Source: Alphaproteobacteria bacterium (GTDB lineage: Bacteria > Pseudomonadota > Alphaproteobacteria > Rhizobiales > Devosiaceae). Taken from it: 15,308 nt of DNA. This document shows positions 1-7,433 of the stretch, one piece after another (the stretch's first letter is position 1; every line of letters starts with the position of its first letter). Both the position numbers and the translations under genes were made by a program. The DNA is taken from positions 1 through 15,308 of the forward strand of contig JAJRRJ010000211.1 of assembly GCA_024279575.1 (NCBI GenBank), given 5' to 3'. The notes under the pieces are model-generated. The model made no database searches. It saw only the letters and a program-made list of their open reading frames with translations, and was not told the origin of the DNA.

Positions 1-1428
1 CTCAAGGGCAGCTTGATCAATATCTCCCAGCACAATACAGGCGCCTTCGTGAAGCATGCGCGCCGCGGTTGCACGACCGATTCCCCCGGCTCCTCCTGTT
101 ACAAAAGCAACCCGCCCTGCAAGGGATTTGGGTTTTGCCAAACGCTGCAACTTGGCTTCTTCCAGCAACCAGTATTCAATGTTAAATGCCTCCTGTTCAT
201 CCAGTCCCCGATAAGTGGAAACGCTTGATGCTCCACGCATCACATTGATGGCGTTGACATAGAACTCGCCCGAAATACGCGCTGTGGCCTTGTCCGCAGC
301 AAACGTAATCATACCCACACCGGGAACGAGGTACACAACCGGATTGGCATCGCGCATTGCCGGACTGTCATCGTGACGACATCGCTGGTAATAGGCGGCA
401 TAATTTCCCCGATACACCTCGATCAAAGGTTCCAGCCGGGCAAGTGTTGCATCAATATCGGGATTTTCTGGATCAAAATCTATAACCATGGGCCTGATTT
501 TAGTGCGCAGAAAATGGTCCGGGCAACTTGTGCCAAGCGCTGCTAACTCGCCAAATTTGCTGGAAGAAACGAACTCAAGCACTTGTGAGCAATCATCGAA
601 ATGACCTACTTTATGACTGTCTTTAGAAATCATGCCACGAATTTTTGGCATCAGTATTGCCGCAATTCGTCGCCGCTCCCCGGCTGACAAAATCTCAACG
701 ACATTCCCGCCAAAAGCTGCAATTCCAGTGGATTTTTTCTTTAGCCATTCGATCGCAGTGTTGATTGTGGTTATTGTGGTTTCATAACATTGCTCGGATG
801 TGTCCGCCCATGTAAACAGGCCATGATTTTCAAGAATTACCCCCTGTGCTTCAGGGTTCTCCACGCAGAATTTTTCAAGCCACATCCCCAATTCAAATCC
901 TGGCCGTTTCCAGGGTAGCCAACCTATTTTTTGTCCAAAAATTTCCCTGGTCAGTTCTTTACCCTCCTTTGCAGCCGCAATTGCAATTATGGCATCCGGG
1001 TGCATATGATCCACAAAAGGCTTGGGAACATAGGCATGCAACGGTGTGTCAATTGAAGCTGCCCGAGCGTTCAGATTAAAGGTGCAGTGCGCCAGATAAG
1101 CTACCATTTCGTCTTCAAACTCAACGCCGCGATAAAGGCTTTTCAGGGCCTGAAGCCTGTCCATATAAAGAGTTGCAAAGCCACCAAGCTTGATAGTGCC
1201 CAGATCACCACCCGACCCCTTAACCCACAATACTTCGGTTTCTTTGCCGCCCAGGGGGTCTTTGCAAATAATTTTTGAGGAGGTGTTGCCGCCCCCGAAA
1301 TTGGTTACGCGCTTGTCTGATCCCAACAGGTTGGAGCGGTATTCAAGCCGTTGTGCTTCATCCATCAGTGATGCTTTAGAAGCGTCCCACAGATTTTTGA
1401 TGCGCGTGCTCGCTGAAGTTTTAGTCAT
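1..1428 (-). CDS. rhaD: Bifunctional rhamnulose-1-phosphate aldolase / short-chain dehydrogenase, C-terminus cut by window edge
   Basis: Cytoplasmic enzyme expected to cleave L-rhamnulose-1-phosphate to dihydroxyacetone phosphate and L-lactaldehyde, then oxidise the lactaldehyde. The start is the ATG at 1428-1426, preceded by a GGGAGAAG ribosome site; the frame stays open for 476 codons to base 1. Residues about 20-400 form a class II aldolase domain: glycine-rich VTNFGGGNTSSK at 41-52, likely metal ligands His141 and His143 in HMHPDA, and His202 in LENHG. A Rossmann dehydrogenase domain begins near residue 435, with TGGAGGIG at 444-451 and an acidic GDID after the second strand. The missing part should hold the SDR Tyr-x-x-x-Lys site; fusions of this kind are near 700 residues. 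It is divergent from rhaR, as in Rhizobium, where rhaI follows rhaD; that gene would lie beyond the left edge. Family assignment is firm. The substrate is inferred from the neighbours. Confidence 0.9.
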   Translation of the reverse strand, partial: MTKTSASTRIKNLWDASKASLMDEAQRLEYRSNLLGSDKRVTNFGGGNTSSKIICKDPLGGKETEVLWVKGSGGDLGTIKLGGFATLYMDRLQALKSLYRGVEFEDEMVAYLAHCTFNLNARAASIDTPLHAYVPKPFVDHMHPDAIIAIAAAKEGKELTREIFGQKIGWLPWKRPGFELGMWLEKFCVENPEAQGVILENHGLFTWADTSEQCYETTITTINTAIEWLKKKSTGIAAFGGNVVEILSAGERRRIAAILMPKIRGMISKDSHKVGHFDDCSQVLEFVSSSKFGELAALGTSCPDHFLRTKIRPMVIDFDPENPDIDATLARLEPLIEVYRGNYAAYYQRCRHDDSPAMRDANPVVYLVPGVGMITFAADKATARISGEFYVNAINVMRGASSVSTYRGLDEQEAFNIEYWLLEEAKLQRLAKPKSLAGRVAFVTGGAGGIGRATAARMLHEGACIVLGDIDQAALE

Positions 1429-1483
1429 TGGCTTCTCCCGACTACAAGCTGACTTAGAATGGTTATGAATCAAATTTATAATT

Positions 1484-1511
1484 CAATCATTATCAGTCAT
1501 ATACAATCATT
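1484..1511. promoter_or_regulatory. Three 10-bp-phased direct repeats, candidate RhaR operator
   Basis: CAATCATT at 1484-1491 and again at 1504-1511 are identical and exactly 20 bp apart. A related CAGTCATA lies midway at 1494-1501, so the same helix face carries the motif three times. DeoR-family repressors often bind tandem short repeats spaced by about one helical turn. The array lies between the rhaD start and the rhaR promoter and could control both directions. Binding by RhaR is inference. Confidence 0.4.
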
Positions 1512-1547
1512 TTTTGCATATAACAACCGGTGTAAGAGCGTTCTTGA

Positions 1548-1576
1548 TTGACAATGACCCAATTTGATGAGATATT
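1548..1576 (+). promoter_or_regulatory. Candidate sigma-70 promoter for rhaR and the rha operon
   Basis: A perfect TTGACA -35 box at 1548-1553 is followed after 17 bp by GATATT at 1571-1576, which matches four of six -10 positions. Transcription would start near 1583, giving a very short leader that still includes the AGGAGG ribosome site at about 1585-1590, ahead of the ATG at 1595. The spacing and the intact -35 support it. The imperfect -10 fits a regulated promoter. Confidence 0.45.
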
Positions 1577-1594
1577 TGGGTTTCAGGAGGAGAT

Positions 1595-2404
1595 ATGCAC
1601 GAAAAGGAACGGCATCGGATCATATTGTCCGCGATCCAGACGCGCCCCGTGGCCACGGTTCAGGATATGGTTGAAATAACGGGAGCCTCCGAGGCAACGA
1701 TCAGGCGTGACATCGCAGCACTGCATGTCCAGGGGAAGTTGCGCCGGGTACGCGGTGGCGCCGAAGCCATCAATCCGCCGTCCCAGACCGGACTTGTGGG
1801 GCGCCCCTATAAGGTCAATGAAGCCATTAACCTGCCTTTGAAGCGCGCCATAGCAAGGGAAGCTGTTGCGCTGTGTCAGGACGGCGATTCTATCATCATC
1901 AATGGCGGTACAACTACCTGTCAAATGGTGGATCATCTCGCAGCTTACCAGATGCAAGTCTTCACCAATTCATTTCCAATTGCTGAGCATCTGCTTCACC
2001 ATTCCAAAAACTCGGTTCTGCTTCCCGGCGGCGCAATTTATCGAGAACAAAACATTATTTTAAGCCCGTTCAACAATGACGTATCGCAGCATTTTTATGC
2101 GAAAAAAATGTTCATGGGTGCTCAAGCTATCGGCCCGCTTGGAATTATGGAGGCTGATCCATTACTTATTCAGGCGGAACTCAAACTGATCGGTCAGGCC
2201 GATGAGCTTATTGTGTTAGCCGATGCCTCTAAATTCAGATCGCGGTCCAGTTTAATATTGTGCGCGCTCGACCGGGTAACAACAGTAATCACCGATAAAG
2301 GCCTGGGCACCGAAGACAGGGACATGCTTGAGGCAGCAGGCGTACGCATAATTTTTGCGGATGCACATCAAGAAGGAATAGAGAAATCCACATCGGCCGC
2401 ATGA
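1595..2404 (+). CDS. rhaR: DeoR-family transcriptional regulator of rhamnose genes
   Basis: 269-residue DNA-binding regulator with an AGGAGG ribosome site just before the ATG. The N-terminal winged helix (about residues 5-57) contains the DeoR helix-turn-helix, with recognition helix SEATIRRDI and the following LRRVRGGA wing. The C-terminal sugar-phosphate-sensing domain, related to the phosphosugar isomerase fold, shows INGGTTT near residue 102, LLPGG near 150 and the late ELIVLADASKF segment. DeoR regulators usually repress and are released by a phosphorylated sugar, so the effector may be a rhamnulose phosphate made by RhaK; this is inference. It is the first gene of the plus-strand rha operon, 48 bp before rhaS, and faces rhaD. 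In Rhizobium leguminosarum the gene at this place is named rhaR. It probably controls its own operon and rhaD through the phased repeats at 1484-1511. Confidence 0.9.
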   Translation: MHEKERHRIILSAIQTRPVATVQDMVEITGASEATIRRDIAALHVQGKLRRVRGGAEAINPPSQTGLVGRPYKVNEAINLPLKRAIAREAVALCQDGDSIIINGGTTTCQMVDHLAAYQMQVFTNSFPIAEHLLHHSKNSVLLPGGAIYREQNIILSPFNNDVSQHFYAKKMFMGAQAIGPLGIMEADPLLIQAELKLIGQADELIVLADASKFRSRSSLILCALDRVTTVITDKGLGTEDRDMLEAAGVRIIFADAHQEGIEKSTSAA

Positions 2405-2452
2405 TGCGCCCGGTGTTGGTAAATTAACATAGACTCAAGAGGGAGAAAATAC

Positions 2453-3445
2453 ATGAGTAAAATCAATAAATTAGTAACGGCCCTGGCGTTTTCAGTCGTG
2501 GCGATGACGGCAATGCCGGCACAGGCGCAAACTCGGATTGCCCTGGTGGTAAAATCTCTGGGAAATGGCTTTTTTGATGCTGCGGCGAAGGGGGCTGAAG
2601 AAGCGGCGGCTGAAATCGGCGACATTGAAATCATTTACACAGGTCCCACCTCTGCCACTGCTGAAGGCCAGATTGAAATAATTAATGCACTGATCGCGCA
2701 AAACGTCGATGCAATAGCCATTTCTGCTAACGATCCAGATGCTTTGGTCCCGGCGCTGAGAAAGGCCATGGATCGGGGAATTGCAGTTATTTCCTGGGAT
2801 TCAGGGGTTGCCCCCGAAGGGCGTCAGATGCACCTTAACCCCTCCGATACAGATTTGATCGGAGAAACCATTATTAAGCTTGCAGCGGACTATTTACCTG
2901 ACGGTGGTGATGTGGCCATATTATCGGCTTCCTCCACCGCTGCCAACCAAAACGCCTGGATTGCTGCTGCTGAGGCCATCCTGCCCACCAAGTTTCCCAA
3001 CATCAATCTGGTTGCGACGGTTTATGGTGACGATGATTCGGTAAAAAGCACTGATCAGGCCAAGGGTTTAATCGCCTCCTATCCTGATCTGAAAGCTATC
3101 ATTGCACCAACAACGGTGGGTGTTGTGGCCGCTGCCCAGGTTGTGACCGATATGGACTTGATCGGTAAAATCAATGTGACTGGTCTGGCTTTGCCATCCG
3201 AATTCAAACAGTTCATCAACAACGGCGCTTCCCAGGCCGTTGCCTTGTGGAACCCGATAGACCTTGGTTACTCTGCGGTTTATTTAGCCAATGCATTGGC
3301 GGGTGGTGAAACTGCGGTGCCCGGCGCAACCCTTTCCATTGGCCGTGTTGGCGAGGTAACGCTTGATGACACCAATTCAGCGGCGATGGCGGCACCGTTC
3401 ACCTTTGATGCCTCCAATATCGAAGAGTTCTCCAAAATTTATTAA
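2453..3445 (+). CDS. rhaS: Rhamnose ABC transporter periplasmic substrate-binding protein
   Basis: 330-residue solute-binding protein that captures sugar in the periplasm and delivers it to RhaP/RhaQ. A Sec signal peptide is plain: Lys3 and Lys6, a hydrophobic core at about residues 8-20, and an AQA cleavage site near residue 25. The mature protein begins TRIALVVKSLGNGFF, typical of the ribose/xylose-binding (Peripla_BP_4) group, and continues with the usual two-lobe pattern including NVDAIAISANDP near residue 83. A GAGGGAG ribosome site precedes the ATG. It lies 48 bp after rhaR and is followed by a strong hairpin plus T-tract before rhaT. That layout is common where binding protein must outnumber membrane components. 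L-rhamnose as ligand is inferred from the locus. Confidence 0.9.
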   Translation: MSKINKLVTALAFSVVAMTAMPAQAQTRIALVVKSLGNGFFDAAAKGAEEAAAEIGDIEIIYTGPTSATAEGQIEIINALIAQNVDAIAISANDPDALVPALRKAMDRGIAVISWDSGVAPEGRQMHLNPSDTDLIGETIIKLAADYLPDGGDVAILSASSTAANQNAWIAAAEAILPTKFPNINLVATVYGDDDSVKSTDQAKGLIASYPDLKAIIAPTTVGVVAAAQVVTDMDLIGKINVTGLALPSEFKQFINNGASQAVALWNPIDLGYSAVYLANALAGGETAVPGATLSIGRVGEVTLDDTNSAAMAAPFTFDASNIEEFSKIY

Positions 3446-3462
3446 AAACTCTTAGCCAACTT

Positions 3463-3494
3463 CCCGGCGACGCCACCGCGTCGCCGGGTTTTTT
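3463..3494 (+). terminator. Strong intrinsic terminator-like hairpin between rhaS and rhaT
   Basis: A perfect 10-bp GC-rich stem, CCCGGCGACG (3463-3472) against CGTCGCCGGG (3479-3488), encloses the 6-nt loop CCACCG and runs straight into six T at 3489-3494. It starts 17 bp after the rhaS stop. Since rhaT and later genes seem to depend on read-through, it probably acts as a partial terminator and as a 3' stabiliser of the rhaS message. Confidence 0.9.
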
Positions 3495-3632
3495 ATACAA
3501 CGTATTTTGGCAAGATAGGAAAGGGTGAGCACCGGCATATTGGAATTGCTCCCCCATCTTGTGAAACAAGTAAGCACTGACTTAGTATGTTTTTGGCCAG
3601 CGGGCTAAAAAAAGGCGAAGGCCAAGTTAATC

Positions 3633-5141
3633 ATGTCGCAGCTAAAGCTCTCTCTTTCAGGAATTTCCAAATCCTTCCCCGGTGTTATTGCTCTAAACCA
3701 GGTGAGTCTTGAACTTCATTCAGGCCAGGTTACCGCTTTAATTGGAGAGAACGGCGCGGGCAAATCTACTCTGGTGAAAGTCCTGACCGGTATTTATCAG
3801 CCCGATTCCGGCTCAATATCAATAGATAATGAACTGGTTGAACTTCCAACTCCTCACAGCGCGTTTGAAAAAGGCATCACTGCCATTCACCAGGAAACGG
3901 TGCTTTTTGATGAACTAAGCGTTGCGGAGAATATTTTTTTGGGTCATGCTCCCCGCACGCGTTTCAGAACCATTGATTGGCGTAAAATGCACGCCAAAGC
4001 CCGTGTCCTGCTTCACGATATTGGGGCGGCACACATAAACAGCGAATTACCCCTCAAGGAACTGGGAATTGCCAACAAACATCTTGTGGCGGTTGCCCGT
4101 GCAATGTCAATTGAGGCAGAGATCGTTATTCTGGATGAGCCCACCGCTTCGCTTTCCCACAAGGAGATTGAAGATCTGTTTGATCTGATCCGCCTTCTTA
4201 AAAAAGAAGGCAAAGCCATACTTTTCATTTCGCATAAATTTGATGAAATTTATCAGATAGCTGACCGGTTTTCAGTTTTTAGAGATGGTGAAATGGTTGG
4301 TGAAGGTGAACTGAAAAACACCAGCCAGCAGGATATTGTGCGCCTGATGGTGGGGCGGTCTGTTGACCAGATTTTTCCTAAACGCAAAATTGCAATCGGC
4401 CCTCCGGTGCTTGCTGTTGCAAACCTAAGTCACCCCACCGAATTTGATGATATTTCGTTCGAATTGGGCAAGGGCGAAATTCTTGGGTTCTATGGGTTGG
4501 TTGGTGCCGGGCGCAGTGAAGTTATGCAGGCGCTTTTTGGTATTACACGCACTGCCAGCGGCACTATCACCCTGGATGGCACCGCCATTAAACCCAAATC
4601 ACCCGCCGATGCGATTAAAGCAGGAATTGTCTATGTGCCGGAGGAAAGGGGAAAGCAGGGTGTCGTTATGGACTTGCCGGTATTCCAGAATGTTTCGCTT
4701 CCCTCGTTACACAAAACCTCCAAAAACGGTTTTCTGGTACTAGCAAGGGAATTTGCCCTGACGCGGAAGTATACCCGGCGCATGGATTTGCGCGCTAGTT
4801 CACTCAGCCAGAACACAGGAACGCTTTCAGGGGGCAATCAGCAAAAAATTGTCATTGCCAAATGGCTGGCGACACAACCGCGCGTTATCATTCTGGACGA
4901 GCCCACCAAAGGCATCGACATTGGTTCAAAAGCTGCGGTGCACGAATTCATGGGCGACTTGGTCGACCAGGGCTTGAGTGTGATAATGGTTTCCTCTGAA
5001 CTCCCCGAAATATTGGGCATGAGCGATCGAATTGTGGTGATGCGTGATGGAAAAATTGTTGTAATCCACAAAAATGATGGCACTTTAAGTGCTGAAACTC
5101 TGGTTAAAACTGCCGCCAATATTTCGTTGGATGCGGCATGA
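3633..5141 (+). CDS. rhaT: Rhamnose ABC transporter ATPase, two fused nucleotide-binding domains
   Basis: 502-residue cytoplasmic ATPase of the RbsA/XylG type that powers rhamnose import with RhaP and RhaQ. Domain 1 has Walker A GENGAGKST at 38-46, Walker B VILDEPTASLS near 165-175 and switch His201 in FISHK. Its signature is degenerate (LGIANKH near 144-150). Domain 2 has a degenerate Walker A, GLVGAGRSE at 288-296, but a canonical LSGGNQQK at 398-405 and ILDEPTKGID at 420-429. This asymmetry is usual in the family. The ribosome site is weak (GAAGG, rather far upstream). The 187-bp gap after rhaS contains the terminator hairpin and a poor promoter match (TTGTGA, 18 bp, TAGTAT, 3559-3588). 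The stop overlaps the rhaP start as ATGA. Confidence 0.92.
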   Translation: MSQLKLSLSGISKSFPGVIALNQVSLELHSGQVTALIGENGAGKSTLVKVLTGIYQPDSGSISIDNELVELPTPHSAFEKGITAIHQETVLFDELSVAENIFLGHAPRTRFRTIDWRKMHAKARVLLHDIGAAHINSELPLKELGIANKHLVAVARAMSIEAEIVILDEPTASLSHKEIEDLFDLIRLLKKEGKAILFISHKFDEIYQIADRFSVFRDGEMVGEGELKNTSQQDIVRLMVGRSVDQIFPKRKIAIGPPVLAVANLSHPTEFDDISFELGKGEILGFYGLVGAGRSEVMQALFGITRTASGTITLDGTAIKPKSPADAIKAGIVYVPEERGKQGVVMDLPVFQNVSLPSLHKTSKNGFLVLAREFALTRKYTRRMDLRASSLSQNTGTLSGGNQQKIVIAKWLATQPRVIILDEPTKGIDIGSKAAVHEFMGDLVDQGLSVIMVSSELPEILGMSDRIVVMRDGKIVVIHKNDGTLSAETLVKTAANISLDAA

Positions 5142-6115
5142 GCAGGTTGCTGAAAAATCGTGAAATCTGGTTGTTACTGGTAATTGGTGCGCTTGTCGTT
5201 GCAACTACCCTGCGCGCACCCGGGTTTGCACAACCGGCAAATCTGCTCGACATATTCAACAACACCTCCATTTTGATGATATTGGCGCTCGGTCAGATGG
5301 CGGTAATAATTACCCGATCAATTGATCTTTCAATGGCCACCAATTTGGCCCTCTCAGGGATGATTGTTGCTTTGACCAACGCTGCTTTCCCCGACATCCC
5401 GGTGCCTTTTCTCATGGTTCTGGCCACCTTTTGTGGCCTTGTCATGGGTGCATTCAATGGTATTTTAGTATGGAAACTGGGTATCCCCGCCATTGTGGTT
5501 ACCTTGGGAACATTGACCATTTTTAGAGGTTTGATTTTTGTTATTGCCGGTGGCAGCTGGGTAAATGCCGATAAATTCAGCACTGACTTTGTGCAATATA
5601 CGCGTATCGAATTTTTAGGTTTGCCCCTTTTGTCATGGTACGCAATTACCATTGCTGTGATGTTTTTTGTGCTGATGACCCGTACTCCAATGGGCCGCGC
5701 TATTTATGCAATCGGGGTCAATCCCACTGCATCAACCTATGCGGGGATCAATGTGGGGCGCACCACATTTGTAGCCTTTTGCATTTCTGGAATGCTCGCC
5801 GGGTTCAGCGGTTATCTGTGGGTTTCTCGCTATGTAATCGGGTCGGTTGAAGTTGCCAATGGATATGAACTAACCATCATAGCGGCCTGCGTTATAGGCG
5901 GAATTTCAATTGCAGGAGGCGTTGGCACGGTAGGTAGTGCCTTGCTTGGTGCGCTGTTTCTTGGTGTGATCAATTCCGCCCTGCCGGTTATTAATATTTC
6001 CCCGTTTTGGCAGATGGCAATTTCGGGCGCGGCGATAATTCTTGCTGTAATATTGAACGCGCGTGGTCAAAAACAAAAAGGCCGGCTTATTCTCAAAAAG
6101 GGAAATACCCAATGA
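5138..6115 (+). CDS. rhaP: Rhamnose ABC transporter permease
   Basis: 325-residue inner-membrane protein of the RbsC/BPD_transp_2 permease family, with about eight to ten hydrophobic spans. Family landmarks are the IDLSMATNLALSGM segment near residue 62, IPAIVVTLGTLTIFRGL near 115, and the glycine-rich IIAACVIGGISIAGGVG near 247, followed by the final two helices. The start codon overlaps the rhaT stop (ATGA) and the stop overlaps the rhaQ start, so translation is likely coupled. It would form the translocation pore with RhaQ, the pair replacing the homodimer used by simpler ribose systems. Assignment as P rather than Q follows the Rhizobium gene order; the sequences alone do not separate the two roles. 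Confidence 0.9.
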   Translation: MSRLLKNREIWLLLVIGALVVATTLRAPGFAQPANLLDIFNNTSILMILALGQMAVIITRSIDLSMATNLALSGMIVALTNAAFPDIPVPFLMVLATFCGLVMGAFNGILVWKLGIPAIVVTLGTLTIFRGLIFVIAGGSWVNADKFSTDFVQYTRIEFLGLPLLSWYAITIAVMFFVLMTRTPMGRAIYAIGVNPTASTYAGINVGRTTFVAFCISGMLAGFSGYLWVSRYVIGSVEVANGYELTIIAACVIGGISIAGGVGTVGSALLGALFLGVINSALPVINISPFWQMAISGAAIILAVILNARGQKQKGRLILKKGNTQ

Positions 6116-7116
6116 CTGAGCTGCCCTCTAAATCGCGAAATATCCCGGACAGGCTCGTCAGCCCCATAAAAACTGCTCTTTTTTCATGGCCAACACTGTT
6201 GCTGGCAGTGGCTATTTTCATTTTTATTCTAAATTCATTCGCCTCTCCCTATTTCCTGTCCGCCTGGTCGCTTTCTGATGCCACATTCAACTTTACCGAA
6301 AAGGCACTGATTGCCTTGGCCATGGCCCTGCTTATTGTTTCTGGAGAAATTGATCTTTCGGTTGCAGGAATAATTGCGCTTGCTTCAACGATTATGGGCC
6401 TGGCACTCCAGTTTGGCGTGGACACGCCCGGACTTGTTGTTATTGGCATTCTGACCGGGCTTGTCTGCGGAGCGTTTAACGGTGCATTGGTGACCGGGCT
6501 GGGCCTGCCCTCAATCGTGGTGACCATCGGAACCATGAGTTTATTCCGCGGTATTTCGTTCATAATTCTGGGTGACCAGGCGTTCAAGGGGTATCCAGAA
6601 AGCTTTGCCTTTTTTGGCCAGGGATATGTGTGGTGGGTAATCTCGTTTGAGTTTGTGCTGTTCCTGCTTTCAGCTGCTATTTTTTACGTGTTGCTGCACC
6701 GAACGAATTTCGGACGTCATATATTTGTTATCGGCAACAACCCGGTAGCGGCACGTTTTTCCGGGGTTCGGGTTGAACGCGTTAAATTTGTGTTGTTTTG
6801 CCTCACTGGCCTGATGGCAGGTGTTGCAGCAGTTTTGCTTACCTCAAGATTGGGTTCAACCCGTCCCTCTATCGCAACGGGGTGGGAGCTGGGCATAATC
6901 ACAATGGTGGTTCTTGGCGGTGTCAACATTCTGGGTGGTACCGGATCAATTCAGGGTGTGGTGATCGCCGCATTTGTTATGGGGCTCGTCACGTTTGGCC
7001 TGGGTTTACTTAATGTTCCAGGTATCGTTATGTCAATTTTCATCGGTGCGTTGCTGATCGGTGTTATCGCGCTGCCAATTCTCTTAACTCGCCTGCATGA
7101 TAGGGTCAGTAGATGA
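6112..7116 (+). CDS. rhaQ: Rhamnose ABC transporter permease, second subunit
   Basis: 334-residue inner-membrane permease homologous to RhaP. I place the start at the ATG at 6112 (MTELPSKSRN), which overlaps the rhaP stop by 4 bp; an upstream in-frame start at 6007 would lie deep inside rhaP and is unlikely. Landmarks are SGEIDLSVAGIIALAS near residue 79, LPSIVVTIGTMSLFRG near 130 and VVLGGVNILGGTGSIQG near 265. A hydrophilic N-terminus of about 22 residues precedes the first membrane span. It pairs with RhaP to form the channel driven by RhaT. Its stop overlaps the rhaU start (ATGA), continuing the coupled run. Confidence 0.9.
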   Translation: MTELPSKSRNIPDRLVSPIKTALFSWPTLLLAVAIFIFILNSFASPYFLSAWSLSDATFNFTEKALIALAMALLIVSGEIDLSVAGIIALASTIMGLALQFGVDTPGLVVIGILTGLVCGAFNGALVTGLGLPSIVVTIGTMSLFRGISFIILGDQAFKGYPESFAFFGQGYVWWVISFEFVLFLLSAAIFYVLLHRTNFGRHIFVIGNNPVAARFSGVRVERVKFVLFCLTGLMAGVAAVLLTSRLGSTRPSIATGWELGIITMVVLGGVNILGGTGSIQGVVIAAFVMGLVTFGLGLLNVPGIVMSIFIGALLIGVIALPILLTRLHDRVSR

Positions 7117-7433
7117 GCGAAGAAAAATATGCTTTCAAGATGAAGCTCCGCCCCGGCATGGCGCTGGAATATAAACGTCGGCATGAGAAAATCTGGCCTC
7201 AATTGTCGACTTTATTGCGCCATGCGGGAATTCGTGATTATTCAATTCATCTGGATAGAGAAACAAACATTCTCTTTGGAGTGATGTGGCGAAAAACGGA
7301 CCACGATTCCGAAGCGCTCGCCCAAACCGAAATCATGCGCAAATGGTGGGATCACATGGCTGATATCATGGAGGTAAACTCTGATAATCAGCCCGTTTCA
7401 AGTGCGCTTGAGACGATGTTTCACCTGCCGTGA
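7113..7433 (+). CDS. rhaU: L-rhamnose mutarotase
   Basis: 106-residue cytoplasmic enzyme of the RhaM/RhaU family, which interconverts alpha and beta anomers of L-rhamnose. Length matches the family (about 104-110). Conserved active-site features are visible: Tyr20 and His24 in EYKRRHEKIWP, the DYSIHLD strand at 42-48, and the WWDHMADIM segment at 78-86 with the paired tryptophans. It supplies the anomer used by the isomerase. The start overlaps the rhaQ stop (ATGA), and its own stop overlaps the possible GTG start of rhaK. RhaU of Rhizobium leguminosarum has been shown to be a rhamnose mutarotase, which strongly supports the locus assignment. Confidence 0.93.
   Translation: MSEEKYAFKMKLRPGMALEYKRRHEKIWPQLSTLLRHAGIRDYSIHLDRETNILFGVMWRKTDHDSEALAQTEIMRKWWDHMADIMEVNSDNQPVSSALETMFHLP

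Noticed and set aside
1190..1468. Plus-strand frames opposite rhaD (also 13-228, 846-1079, 1087-1278)
   Set aside because: All are antisense to clear aldolase/dehydrogenase coding sequence and have proline/serine-rich, domain-free translations.
1583..1957. 124-residue minus-strand open frame opposite rhaR
   Set aside because: It is fully antisense to the DeoR helix-turn-helix coding region, shows no domain, and runs over the rhaR ribosome site.
6007..6111. N-terminal extension of rhaQ
   Set aside because: The extension is translated from rhaP coding sequence in another frame; the ATG at 6112 overlapping the rhaP stop matches the operon pattern.
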